DNA of 7,551 nucleotides from an uncultured Ruminiclostridium sp. (GTDB lineage: Bacteria > Bacillota > Clostridia > Oscillospirales > Ruminococcaceae), in assembly GCA_910585505.1 (NCBI GenBank), contig CAJUFF010000145.1:1-7551 (forward strand), written 5' to 3'. The translations under genes were made by a program, and so were the position numbers. The first letter of the stretch is position 1. Each line of letters begins with the position of its first letter. The notes beneath the pieces are model-generated. The model worked only from the letters and a program-made list of their open reading frames with translations, did not search any database and was not told where the DNA came from. This document shows positions 1 through 6,111 of this stretch, piece after piece.

Positions 1-101
1 AAACTTTGAGCTTGTTTTTATTTAAATTTAACATAATTTACCCAAAAAACAAAAAACTATAAAGCATTATCAACATAAAAATACGGAGATTCTTTATAAC
101 A

Positions 102-142
102 AAAATCGCCTCTTTGTTGAAATTCCACAAAGAGGCGATTTT
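102..142 (-). terminator. Rho-independent terminator of the padR-pspC operon
   Basis: A perfect 16-bp inverted repeat (arms 102-117 and 127-142) with a 9-nt loop forms a GC-containing stem (core CGCCTCTTTGT). On the minus strand the stem ends in a run of five Ts at 105-101, about 45 bases after the pspC stop. On the plus strand it ends in four Ts, so it could also work for a rightward-reading gene, but none is visible between 1 and 101. The structure is seen directly; terminator function is inferred from position and the T-run. Confidence 0.9.
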
Positions 143-187
143 CTGTCAACATATATTGCGATATAAGGAAAAATTTATTTGTCAATA

Positions 188-388
188 TCAAAAGGTCTGG
201 GATTTATACGGAAGTATGCAAGCCATCACGATATACGCGATAAGCATCGGGAACGCGGCTGTAAACACGCTGATAAGCACTGCCAGAAGCCGCACAATAT
301 TATAATCCAGATTCAGATACTCCCCGATTCCGCCGCATACGCCGCAGAAAACCCTCCCCTGTTCTATCTTATATAATTTCTTAGGCAT
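188..388 (-). CDS. small PspC-domain membrane protein
   Basis: This 66-aa protein carries the PspC domain signature: a basic N terminus (MPKKLYKIEQGRVFCGVCGGIGEYLNLD), then NIVRLLAVL leading into one long hydrophobic segment (about residues 33-59), ending LPYKSQTF. In the family, GVCGGIxEYxxxD followed by a transmembrane helix is diagnostic. PspC proteins sit in the cytoplasmic membrane and take part in envelope-stress responses; in Firmicutes small stand-alone members like this are common beside DUF4097 proteins (compare the Bacillus yvlB/yvlC pair). The start at 388 is chosen over an in-frame ATG at 418 because AAAGGAG (404-398) lies 9 nt ahead and the family begins at this point. The DUF4097 stop lies only 4 bp upstream, so translation is probably coupled. 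It is the last gene before the terminator. The exact partner or signal is not shown by the sequence. Confidence 0.9.
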   Translation of the reverse strand: MPKKLYKIEQGRVFCGVCGGIGEYLNLDYNIVRLLAVLISVFTAAFPMLIAYIVMACILPYKSQTF

Positions 389-392
389 TCGA

Positions 393-1313
393 TCATTCTC
401 CTTTATCCTTAAAATCAATCCTTACCTCTCCTACTCCCGTTTGTACTTTGAAGTTATACTTGCCGCTTCCGTTCACGGGAGTGTTGCCGTTGACTCTCAC
501 CTGCCCTATTCCCGAATCCACGTCAAAACCGTAGTCGGAGGATTTTCCGTAAACAGTCATTTTCACCTCGCCGCAGCCGTTGTCTATATCCGCGTCGCCG
601 TTTATCTCGCCCTTGTAGGTAAAGGCTCCTATCCCGCTTTTAGCGGTCAACTCATTGCAGACCATATTGGAAGCGTTCACCTCGCCCACTCCCGAGTCGA
701 TTTTGAGCTCGCCGCAGCTGACGTTTTCCAATTTTATAGCGCCTGCGCCGGTATTCATCTTTATTTCCCCGTCGGAGGTGACATTTTCCATCTTCATCTC
801 TCCTGCGCCGTTGTCAATTTTAATTTCGCCCGCTTTAAGGTCGTAAAGATACATAGCGCCCGCGCCGTTATGAACAAAAACATTGTCGTATTCGGCGTTT
901 TCGGGGAAGGTAACGTTTATTTCCGCATTCATGCTGTTTCCGAAGCTGAAAATTGTAAAGCCGCGCTTATACTTTACATATAGGGTATCGCCATTCAACT
1001 CGTATCTGAATTTGCTCTCGATTATATTTCTGGTACGTATGTCTATCTGATCCACATTTCCTCTTCTTATGTTTACCATTCCGTAGTCTACGTCTATATT
1101 TATATTTTTTACTTCGCTGTTCATAACAGTTTCTCCTTTTTCATTAGAAATATTGTCATCGTACTCTACGTGTACTCCACGAAAATCCACCTGAATCGAC
1201 GGGAAGTGGGTAAACAGTTTCCAGCCATCGATACAAACCGCCACGGTAACCAAAATAATTCCCAAAAGTACCGTTGAACCGCCGATTACATATTTTAACG
1301 TACCTTTTCTCAT
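393..1313 (-). CDS. DUF4097-family membrane-anchored beta-solenoid protein
   Basis: This 306-aa protein has a short basic N terminus, one hydrophobic helix (about residues 8-28) and a long outer region. The outer region matches the DUF4097 (putative adhesin-type, YvlB-like) pattern. From about residue 149 it holds eight G-x-G turns: NGAGAM 149, NGAGEM 168, TGAGAI 188, SGVGEV 207, SGIGAF 226, NGCGEV 245, SGIGQV 267 and TGVGEV 292. Most are 19-20 residues apart, separated by alternating hydrophobic/polar strands such as GEIKID and GELKID, as expected for a right-handed beta-solenoid. The helix could be a signal anchor with the solenoid outside the cell (inferred). The start at 1313 has AAAGGAG 8 nt upstream and overlaps the DUF1700 stop as ATGA, so the two are translationally coupled. 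No catalytic motif is visible; a structural or sensing role in the envelope is likely but unproven. Confidence 0.88.
   Translation of the reverse strand: MRKGTLKYVIGGSTVLLGIILVTVAVCIDGWKLFTHFPSIQVDFRGVHVEYDDNISNEKGETVMNSEVKNINIDVDYGMVNIRRGNVDQIDIRTRNIIESKFRYELNGDTLYVKYKRGFTIFSFGNSMNAEINVTFPENAEYDNVFVHNGAGAMYLYDLKAGEIKIDNGAGEMKMENVTSDGEIKMNTGAGAIKLENVSCGELKIDSGVGEVNASNMVCNELTAKSGIGAFTYKGEINGDADIDNGCGEVKMTVYGKSSDYGFDVDSGIGQVRVNGNTPVNGSGKYNFKVQTGVGEVRIDFKDKGE
398..404 (-). promoter_or_regulatory. ribosome binding site deciding the pspC start
   Basis: AAAGGAG on the minus strand lies 9 nt before the ATG at 388, inside the last codons of the upstream DUF4097 gene. It supports the 66-aa start over the longer in-frame ATG at 418, which has no comparable site. 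Confidence 0.75.
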
Positions 1314-1960
1314 TGTATTATCTCCTTTCTTCCCGTAAGCCTGTTAAACAGCGCGGATATTCCCTTCGCACATGTTTTTGCCAGTTTGAAAATAGCCTTG
1401 CAAAGCGGATATACGGCCAACGGTATAAGCCCGCCCAGAATAAGGCTCTGACCTAACAGAAAAATTCCCACTACCGGATTGTCGAACATGGCGGCGATAC
1501 CGCCCACAAGCAATCCTATCGCTCCGCCTCCGAAGCCCGCCATAAGTCCGATTATTAAGGCAAAAAATGCCACAATTAATGATACAAGCACCGCCGCCAC
1601 CGATAGCAAAAAAGGAGCGGAAAACACCGCCAATACCACAAACAGGGCTATCTGCCCTCCCGTCCATTTTTTGGCGCTCTGAGCGGGAGTGGGAGGAGGA
1701 GTAAAACCGCCGTAACCGCCGGACGAATTTGAGCCAAAATTTGATTCGGTCTCCGTTTTAACATTTTCGGCGGTATTCTCGCTTATTATCGAGCGCGCCA
1801 ATTCTTCGGGGGTACCCAGACTTGCGATCACCGCCTGTTCGTTGTCCTCTCCGGCGTCGCTGAAAAATTCCTCATAATAGCTCATGGCGGCGTCTCTTTC
1901 CTCGTTGGGCAGGGCGGAAAGCGCGTTTCTGAGCCGAGACAAGAACTCGTATTTATTCAT
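1310..1960 (-). CDS. DUF1700-family membrane protein, PadR partner
   Basis: This 216-aa protein begins MNKYEFLSRLRNALSALPNE, the hallmark of the DUF1700 (HAAS-type) family. A soluble helical N-terminal domain covers about residues 1-65 and includes YYEEFFSDAGEDNEQAVIASLGTPEELARSI. A Gly/Pro/Ser-rich linker follows (about 75-98), then a strongly hydrophobic Gly-rich region with three or four membrane helices (about 104-140, 143-160, 164-188) and a basic tail. Family members almost always sit directly downstream of a PadR regulator, as here, and are thought to be membrane partners or sensors for it; the mechanism is not shown by the sequence. The start at 1960 is chosen because it gives the family N terminus and has GGAG (1974-1971) 9 nt ahead. 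An in-frame ATG at 1975, with its own GGAG upstream, would add MEMKP and cannot be excluded. It overlaps the end of padR by 8 bp and the DUF4097 start by 4 bp. Confidence 0.88.
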   Translation of the reverse strand: MNKYEFLSRLRNALSALPNEERDAAMSYYEEFFSDAGEDNEQAVIASLGTPEELARSIISENTAENVKTETESNFGSNSSGGYGGFTPPPTPAQSAKKWTGGQIALFVVLAVFSAPFLLSVAAVLVSLIVAFFALIIGLMAGFGGGAIGLLVGGIAAMFDNPVVGIFLLGQSLILGGLIPLAVYPLCKAIFKLAKTCAKGISALFNRLTGRKEIIQ

Positions 1961-2300
1961 TGGCTTCATCTCCATTATAAGTATGCTCCTCTCCTTGAGT
2001 AAAAATTATGTCCTCGATTTTTTTCCGGTGGAGCTTCCACTCCTCGCGGTACAACTCCAGCGCCGCACTTCCTTTGTTGGTTACTCGGTAATACCGTCGG
2101 TTCCTGCCTTGAAACTCCCGGTCGTAGGTTTCCAGAACCTCTTCCTTTTGCAGACGCCTCAGAACGGGATACAGTGTTGACTCGGACACGTCGACGGCTA
2201 CTCTTATATCCTGAGTAATCTTATAGCCGTAGGTATCCTCTTTGGCAACCACCGCCAGAACCAATGCGTCAAGCAGCGCCGATGTTATCGGAAACACCAT
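1953..2300 (-). CDS. PadR-family winged-helix transcriptional regulator
   Basis: This 115-aa protein is a short PadR-family repressor (PF03551 type). The N-terminal helices (MVFPITSALLDALVLAVVAKEDTYGYKI) lead to the recognition helix with the signature STLYPVLRRLQKEEVLE (residues 41-56), then the wing GRNRRYYRVTNKGSAAL (65-81) and a short C-terminal dimerisation helix. The family binds palindromic operators as a dimer and is released by a ligand or partner; the effector is unknown here. The start at 2300 has AAGGAG 8 nt upstream and matches the family. A longer open frame to 2495 runs through the operon promoter and the clpB terminator and is not real. The gene heads the operon with DUF1700, DUF4097 and PspC, and its own promoter carries a perfect palindrome, so autorepression of the operon is likely (inferred). 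Confidence 0.95.
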   Translation of the reverse strand: MVFPITSALLDALVLAVVAKEDTYGYKITQDIRVAVDVSESTLYPVLRRLQKEEVLETYDREFQGRNRRYYRVTNKGSAALELYREEWKLHRKKIEDIIFTQGEEHTYNGDEANE

Positions 2301-2308
2301 TTGATCAT

Positions 2309-2314
2309 CTCCTT
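2309..2314 (-). promoter_or_regulatory. ribosome binding site deciding the padR start
   Basis: AAGGAG on the minus strand, 8 nt ahead of the ATG at 2300. It fixes the padR start here and rules out the 65-codon upstream extension of the same open frame. Confidence 0.85.
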
Positions 2315-2340
2315 TTATGCGAAAGGGTTTTCTATCGTTT

Positions 2341-2367
2341 ACTATATTATAGCGCATATAATATAGT
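2341..2367. promoter_or_regulatory. palindromic operator, candidate PadR site
   Basis: A perfect inverted repeat with 11-bp arms, ACTATATTATA and TATAATATAGT, is separated by 5 bp (GCGCA). It covers the -10 box and most of the spacer of the padR promoter, so a bound dimer would block RNA polymerase. PadR proteins commonly bind AT-rich dyads in their own promoters. The palindrome is seen directly; PadR binding is inferred. Confidence 0.75.
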
Positions 2368-2374
2368 TTGTCAA
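2346..2374 (-). promoter_or_regulatory. sigma-A promoter of the padR operon
   Basis: On the minus strand a perfect -35 TTGACA (2374-2369), a 17-bp spacer and a perfect -10 TATAAT (2351-2346) are present. Transcription would start near 2339, giving a leader of about 40 nt before the padR ATG. The promoter matches consensus at all twelve hexamer positions, so control is expected to be by repression through the overlapping palindrome. Confidence 0.9.
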
Positions 2375-2417
2375 TACAATATTGGAAATTTTTCTTGGGA
2401 AAGGCAAAATTTTTTTC

Positions 2418-2450
2418 GTTGCTTTGATGACAACACAGAGTCAATGCAAC
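2418..2450. repeat. imperfect inverted repeat in the clpB-padR spacer
   Basis: Arms GTTGCTTTGA (2418-2427) and TCAATGCAAC (2441-2450) pair over 10 bp with one mismatch around a 13-nt loop. It lies between the clpB terminator and the padR promoter. There is no T-run on either side, so it is not a clear terminator. No function can be assigned; the rest of the 207-bp spacer is AT-rich. Confidence 0.45.
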
Positions 2451-2455
2451 CAAAT

Positions 2456-2492
2456 AAAAAAAGGCCGAGACTTTAAGAATCACAGCCTTTTT
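2456..2492 (-). terminator. Rho-independent terminator of RHH-clpB
   Basis: On the minus strand, 15 nt after the clpB stop, AAAAAGGC (2492-2485) pairs with GCCTTTTT. The stem extends inward as GGCTGTGA against TCTCGGCC with one wobble and one mismatch, leaving a loop of about 9 nt. A run of seven Ts (2462-2456) follows directly. Position, stem and T-run make this a convincing terminator. Confidence 0.88.
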
Positions 2493-2507
2493 CAATCTTG
2501 TTCTTTA

Positions 2508-5114
2508 TTATTTAACCGCAAGCGCAAGCCCATCTCTTCCGCTATCAATAACTACGGTATTGCCCTCTTTCAGGGAATCTCCCACTATTGCTTTTGCGAT
2601 CAGCGTTTCCACCTTGCTCTGAATAAACCTTTTAAGAGGTCTCGCCCCGTAAACGGGGTCGTAACCGCTGTCTATAATATAGGCTTTTGCGCCGTCGGTG
2701 ATTTCCACCTTAATCTGTTTATCCTCAAGCCGCCTTGAAAGATCTTTTATCATCAGATCCACAATGCTGCCTATCTCGGATTTGGCAAGGGGCTTATAGA
2801 AGACGATTTCGTCCAGTCTGTTGAGAAATTCGGGGCGGAATTGTGTTTTCAGAAGCTTTTCCACCTGTTCCTTGGCTTCTTCGGAAATCTCGTTATTCTC
2901 GGTTATTCCCTCTAAAATATAGCTTGAACCCAGATTGCTGGTGAGTATGATTATTGTGTTTTTAAAATCAACCGTCCTGCCCTGGCTGTCGGTAATACGG
3001 CCGTCGTCAAGAACCTGAAGCAGTATATTAAACACGTCCGGATGAGCCTTTTCTATTTCGTCAAAGAGAACTACCGAATAGGGCTTGCGCCGTACCGCCT
3101 CGGTAAGCTGCCCGCCTTCGTCATAGCCAACATATCCCGGAGGTGCGCCGATAAGGCGGCTTACGCTGTATTTTTCCATATATTCGGTCATATCAATACG
3201 GACTATATTGTGTTCATCGTCAAAAAGCGCCTGTGCCAGAGCCTTGGCAAGCTCGGTCTTACCCACTCCGGTGGGACCTAAGAACAGGAAGGAGCCTATT
3301 GGGCGATTTGGATCCTGTATACCCGCTCTTGAACGGAGTATGGCTTCGCTTACCTTTTCCACAGCTTCATTCTGACCGATAACGCGTTTATGGAGTATAT
3401 CCTCCATACCCAGAAGCTTTGAACGCTCCCCTTCCATAAGCTTGGCGACGGGAATACCCGTCCAGCGAGCGATTATTCTGGCTATCTCCTCTTCCGTTAC
3501 CTTGTCGCGCAAAAGCGAACTGCTGCTTTTTTGCTCCTCGGCTATTTTTTCCTCCTTTTCAAGCTCCGCCTGAAGCTGCGGTAATTTTCCGTACTGAAGC
3601 TCAGCTGCCTTGTTAAGATTATACTCGCGCTTTGCCGCTTCGATTTCACCGCCCAGACGCTCTATCTCCTTGCGCAGGGACTGCACCTTGTTTATACCGC
3701 TTTTTTCGTTTTCCCATTTGGCTTTCATCTCCGCCAGCCGTTCTCTCATTTGCGCCAGCTCTTTTTGTATATCCTCCAAATGCTCCCGGGAAAGCTTGTC
3801 GTTTTCTTTTTTAAGAGCGGCTTCTTCTATTTCGTACTGCATTATCTTTCTCGAAAGCTCGTCAAGCTCGGCGGGCATGGACTCCATTTCGGTTTTTATC
3901 AGGGCGCAGGCCTCGTCCACCAAGTCTATGGCTTTATCCGGGAGAAAACGGTCGCTTATATATCTGTTGGAAAGCACCGCCGCCGCTATAAGCGCCTGAT
4001 CATGTATTTTTACGCCGTGAAATACCTCGTAGCGCTCCTTAAGCCCTCTCAATATGGAAACGGTGTCCTCCACGGTAGGCTCGTCAACCTGTACGGGCTG
4101 GAAACGCCTTTCCAAAGCGGGATCCTTTTCTATATATTTGCGGTACTCGTCAAGGGTGGTCGCGCCGATACAGTGAAGCTCACCTCTGGCAAGCATTGGC
4201 TTTAGAATGTTTCCCGCATCCATTGCTCCGTCGGTTTTACCGGCGCCTACTATAAGGTGAAGCTCGTCTATAAAGAGAATGATTCTGCCGTCGCTTTTCT
4301 TTACCTCCTGTAATACCGCTTTTAAGCGTTCCTCAAACTCCCCTCTGTATTTGGCTCCCGCCACAAGCGCTCCCATATCGAGACTGAACAACTGTCTGTC
4401 CTTTAACCCCACGGGAACGTCTCCCCTTACTATGCGAATGGCAAGACCCTCGGCGATGGCAGTTTTTCCCACTCCAGGCTCACCGATAAGTACGGGATTG
4501 TTTTTCGTCTTTCGGCTTAATATTCGGATAACGTTTCTTATTTCACCGTCGCGGCCTATAACGGGATCCAGCTTGTTTTTGCGCGCCAGCTCCACAAGAT
4601 CCTGTCCGTACTTTTTCAGCACGTCATAGGTATCTTCGGGGCTGTCGGAGGTCACTCTCGTGTTGCCTCTTACCTTTTGAAGAGCGGCCAGAAAGGCGTT
4701 TTTGGTTATCTTATGACCTGAAAAAAGCTCCTTTACCTTTTCCTCCGCCTTGTCGACAAGTCCGAGAAAAAGATGCTCCACGCTTATAAACTCGTCGTTC
4801 ATACGGTCGGCTTCCTCTTCGGCGGCGGTCAAAGCTCTGTCCAATGCAACGGTGATGTAAACGCTGTTCATTTCCCTCGCGCCACTGCCCGTAACCTTAG
4901 GTACGCCATCCACTATTTTTTCGGCGGAATTGGTGAAGGAATTCAAATCCACGTCCATGGACTGTAAAAGCTGCGGGATCAAGCCGTCTTCCTGTTCCAA
5001 CAAAGCAAGAAGAATATGACACTGATCTATCTGCTGATTATTGTTTTTTACCGCTATGCTCTGAGCGGATTCAACCGTTTCCATTGATTTCTTTGTCAGT
5101 TTCTGAGTATTCAT
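2508..5114 (-). CDS. clpB: ClpB, ATP-dependent protein disaggregase
   Basis: This 868-aa protein is a full-length ClpB/Hsp104-type AAA+ chaperone (Escherichia coli ClpB is 857 aa). With DnaK it pulls polypeptides out of aggregates through a hexameric pore in the cytoplasm. Domains in order: Clp N domain (about 1-150); NBD1 with Walker A GEPGVGKT (211-218), pore loop KYRGEFEERL (255-264), Walker B FIDEL (281-285) and arginine finger ERRF (335-338); a long charged coiled-coil middle domain (about 400-530) that separates ClpB from ClpA/ClpX; NBD2 with Walker A GPTGVGKT (613-620), pore loop GYVGYDEGG (660-668), Walker B LFDEIEKAH (683-691), FLNRLDEI (763-770) and sensor-2 GARPLKR (823-829). All catalytic residues are intact, and there is no IGF/IGL ClpP-docking loop expectation for this class. 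The start at 5114 has AAAGGAAG upstream. It lies 29 bp behind the RHH gene and is probably co-transcribed with it. No CIRCE or CtsR heptad repeats were seen upstream of the operon. Confidence 0.98.
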   Translation of the reverse strand: MNTQKLTKKSMETVESAQSIAVKNNNQQIDQCHILLALLEQEDGLIPQLLQSMDVDLNSFTNSAEKIVDGVPKVTGSGAREMNSVYITVALDRALTAAEEEADRMNDEFISVEHLFLGLVDKAEEKVKELFSGHKITKNAFLAALQKVRGNTRVTSDSPEDTYDVLKKYGQDLVELARKNKLDPVIGRDGEIRNVIRILSRKTKNNPVLIGEPGVGKTAIAEGLAIRIVRGDVPVGLKDRQLFSLDMGALVAGAKYRGEFEERLKAVLQEVKKSDGRIILFIDELHLIVGAGKTDGAMDAGNILKPMLARGELHCIGATTLDEYRKYIEKDPALERRFQPVQVDEPTVEDTVSILRGLKERYEVFHGVKIHDQALIAAAVLSNRYISDRFLPDKAIDLVDEACALIKTEMESMPAELDELSRKIMQYEIEEAALKKENDKLSREHLEDIQKELAQMRERLAEMKAKWENEKSGINKVQSLRKEIERLGGEIEAAKREYNLNKAAELQYGKLPQLQAELEKEEKIAEEQKSSSSLLRDKVTEEEIARIIARWTGIPVAKLMEGERSKLLGMEDILHKRVIGQNEAVEKVSEAILRSRAGIQDPNRPIGSFLFLGPTGVGKTELAKALAQALFDDEHNIVRIDMTEYMEKYSVSRLIGAPPGYVGYDEGGQLTEAVRRKPYSVVLFDEIEKAHPDVFNILLQVLDDGRITDSQGRTVDFKNTIIILTSNLGSSYILEGITENNEISEEAKEQVEKLLKTQFRPEFLNRLDEIVFYKPLAKSEIGSIVDLMIKDLSRRLEDKQIKVEITDGAKAYIIDSGYDPVYGARPLKRFIQSKVETLIAKAIVGDSLKEGNTVVIDSGRDGLALAVK

Positions 5115-5143
5115 AGCTGTTCTTCCTTTCTTTTTACCATACT

Positions 5144-5803
5144 TTATATAATGGCTATCCCGCGTTCGAGATAACCCACGAATTTTTCCGCCGCTTTTGT
5201 TCTCGCCTCCCGTTCACTGCCACAGGCAAAATAACATTTAAGCACATCGTCAAACATTCTTATATATTCGGCGATGGCTTCTCCCGTTTCCTCGGTGGTT
5301 TTATTATTATATTCTTCGGGTAGGGTAAATTCTCTCGTAAGCTTTCCTTCCGAAATAATATAGCGTATTTTTCCTTTTATATACTTTGCCGTGTACTCAT
5401 TTTCAAGCATTGCCCAGAAATGCAGAAATTCCTCCATTTTTCCTCTAAGCTCCGCCGACTGGGTACGAAAATTAACCTTTATTTCGCCCATGGTTTTTTC
5501 GCTGCCGCGAAAAATCCTCAGACCGTAGCGTATGGTTGGATTATATTTGTATTTAAGGGAGGAGCGTATCAGCATGGATTGATCCCCCGGCTCCACTATA
5601 AAATTTTCCGTAGCGGCGGAAAAATACCTGTTAAGGCTGTCGAAAATATCGTTTATTCTCATTTCGGGAGTAGTAAAGCTCACACGCTCCGCCAAAATCC
5701 GGTCAATAAGCCCCGAACGGCTTATTCCCATTGTATATGCCAGTCTGTCCACCGCCTCCACCACCTCGTCGGTGAGAACAAGACTGTAAACGCTTTTGCT
5801 CAT
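5144..5803 (-). CDS. RHH (CopG/MetJ-like) N-terminal DNA-binding protein with unknown C-terminal domain
   Basis: This 219-aa protein opens with a ribbon-helix-helix pattern at residues 4-42: a beta strand (SVYSLVLT), helix 1 (DEVVEAVDRLAYTMG) and helix 2 (SRSGLIDRILAERV), with the typical G-I-S-R-S turn between the helices. RHH proteins bind DNA as dimers through the paired strands. The remaining 175 residues are not recognised. They look mixed alpha/beta, with aromatic-rich helices (EEFLHFWAMLENEY at 124-137; EAIAEYIRMFDDVLKCYFA at 175-193) and no membrane segment or catalytic motif; this part could be a ligand or protein sensor. The gene is first in a two-gene unit with clpB, 29 bp ahead of it, suggesting it regulates or senses for clpB (inferred). 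The ribosome binding site is weak (AAAGG/GGCGGA region before the ATG), which would keep levels low. Its promoter carries a large dyad that could be its own operator. Confidence 0.8.
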   Translation of the reverse strand: MSKSVYSLVLTDEVVEAVDRLAYTMGISRSGLIDRILAERVSFTTPEMRINDIFDSLNRYFSAATENFIVEPGDQSMLIRSSLKYKYNPTIRYGLRIFRGSEKTMGEIKVNFRTQSAELRGKMEEFLHFWAMLENEYTAKYIKGKIRYIISEGKLTREFTLPEEYNNKTTEETGEAIAEYIRMFDDVLKCYFACGSEREARTKAAEKFVGYLERGIAII

Positions 5804-5815
5804 TCTTTTGTTCCG

Positions 5816-5834
5816 CCTTTCCGCAGCGCTTTTT
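5816..5834 (-). repeat. leader box shared with the divergent trpB leader
   Basis: On the minus strand AAAAAGCGCTGCGGAAAGG sits 12 nt before the RHH-gene ATG. The trpB leader holds AAAAAGCGCTCGGAAAGG at 6086-6103 on the plus strand, identical except for one missing G and likewise adjacent to its ribosome binding site. The match is seen directly; whether it reflects duplication or shared control is inferred. Confidence 0.65.
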
Positions 5835-5857
5835 ATTCTTTTCCTTTTCGCAGTTTA

Positions 5858-5886
5858 ATTATAACACCGTTTTAATAATTTGTCAA
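5858..5886 (-). promoter_or_regulatory. sigma-A promoter of the RHH-clpB operon
   Basis: On the minus strand a perfect -35 TTGACA (5886-5881), a 17-bp spacer and TATAAT (5863-5858) preceded by TGT are present, giving an extended -10. The predicted start is near 5851, with a leader of about 48 nt. No CIRCE (TTAGCACTC dyad) or GGTCAAA heptads are visible here, so heat control, if present, must use another site such as the overlapping dyad. Confidence 0.9.
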
Positions 5887-5920
5887 GTGTTTTATATAAA
5901 TTTATTTACAAATTATTAAA
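5871..5920. promoter_or_regulatory. 50-bp concentric dyad over the RHH-clpB -35 region
   Basis: Outer arms TTTAATAATTTGT (5871-5883) and ACAAATTATTAAA (5908-5920) are perfect 13-bp inverted repeats. A perfect 10-bp palindrome TTTATATAAA (5891-5900) shares exactly the same centre (5895.5). The left arm covers half of the -35 box and the promoter spacer, a good place for a repressor. The RHH protein encoded just downstream is the obvious candidate ligand (inferred). Confidence 0.65.
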
Positions 5921-6003
5921 GCTTGCTGTAATCACGAATAAAAAGATGCATTTTAAGTAATAAAAAGAAACCATATTTTACGGAATATTTGCTTAGAAAA
6001 GTA

Positions 6004-6032
6004 TTGACAAATAAGATAAAAGGTGTTATAAT
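6004..6032 (+). promoter_or_regulatory. sigma-A promoter of trpB
   Basis: A perfect -35 TTGACA (6004-6009), a 17-bp spacer and TATAAT (6027-6032) preceded by TGT, an extended -10. The predicted start is near 6039, leaving a leader of about 73 nt. The spacer agrees with that of the divergent RHH-clpB promoter at 12 of 17 positions, including AAA-GGTGT before the -10. The stretch 5921-6003 between the dyad and this promoter shows nothing else recognisable. Confidence 0.9.
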
Positions 6033-6053
6033 AATGTAAAATATATGGAAAGA

Positions 6054-6095
6054 AGCGCTTTTGGATTTTATTGGACGGATATCGGAAAAAGCGCT
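6054..6095 (+). promoter_or_regulatory. hairpin in the trpB leader, next to the ribosome binding site
   Basis: Arms AGCGCTTTT (6054-6062) and AAAAGCGCT (6087-6095) pair perfectly over 9 bp with a 24-nt loop. The stem ends 3 nt before AAAGGAG (6099-6105), so it could influence ribosome access or transcript stability. There is no T-run after it, so it is not a terminator. A regulatory role is only a possibility. Confidence 0.5.
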
Positions 6096-6098
6096 CGG

Positions 6099-6105
6099 AA
6101 AGGAG
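6099..6105 (+). promoter_or_regulatory. trpB: ribosome binding site deciding the trpB start
   Basis: AAAGGAG, 6 nt ahead of the ATG at 6112. It fixes that start over an in-frame TTG at 6061, which lies in the leader hairpin and has no such site. Confidence 0.85.
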
Positions 6106-6111
6106 AAAAAC

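Noticed and set aside
12..52. weak inverted repeat TTGTTTTT/AAAAACAA
   Set aside because: Low-complexity A/T runs in an AT-rich spacer give such matches by chance.
114..376. short plus-strand frames near the left end
   Set aside because: They overlap the terminator hairpin and the pspC gene, and match nothing.
441..983. 180-codon plus-strand open frame
   Set aside because: It is antisense to the DUF4097 gene, whose repeat structure and family match are clear; low-complexity composition mirrors the real frame.
2301..2495. 65-codon N-terminal extension of padR
   Set aside because: It runs through the padR promoter, its palindrome and the clpB terminator, does not match the family, and a good ribosome binding site supports the start at 2300.
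3610..4205. plus-strand open frames opposite clpB
   Set aside because: Antisense to the conserved ClpB middle and NBD1 regions, with no family match or own ribosome binding site.
5420..5875. 151-codon plus-strand frame opposite the RHH gene
   Set aside because: No recognisable domain; it would run through the RHH gene's own leader and promoter.
5921..6003. possible rightward promoter using TTTACA at 5905
   Set aside because: No acceptable -10 at 16-18 bp, and a perfect promoter follows at 6004-6032.
6061..6111. TTG start adding 17 residues to TrpB
   Set aside because: It lies in the leader hairpin with no ribosome binding site, whereas ATG 6112 has AAAGGAG at ideal spacing.
6039..6111. T-box, TRAP or tandem-Trp attenuator for trpB
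   Set aside because: The leader is only about 73 nt, with no terminator hairpin, no T-box motif, no series of GAG/TAG triplets and only one Trp codon in the candidate frame.
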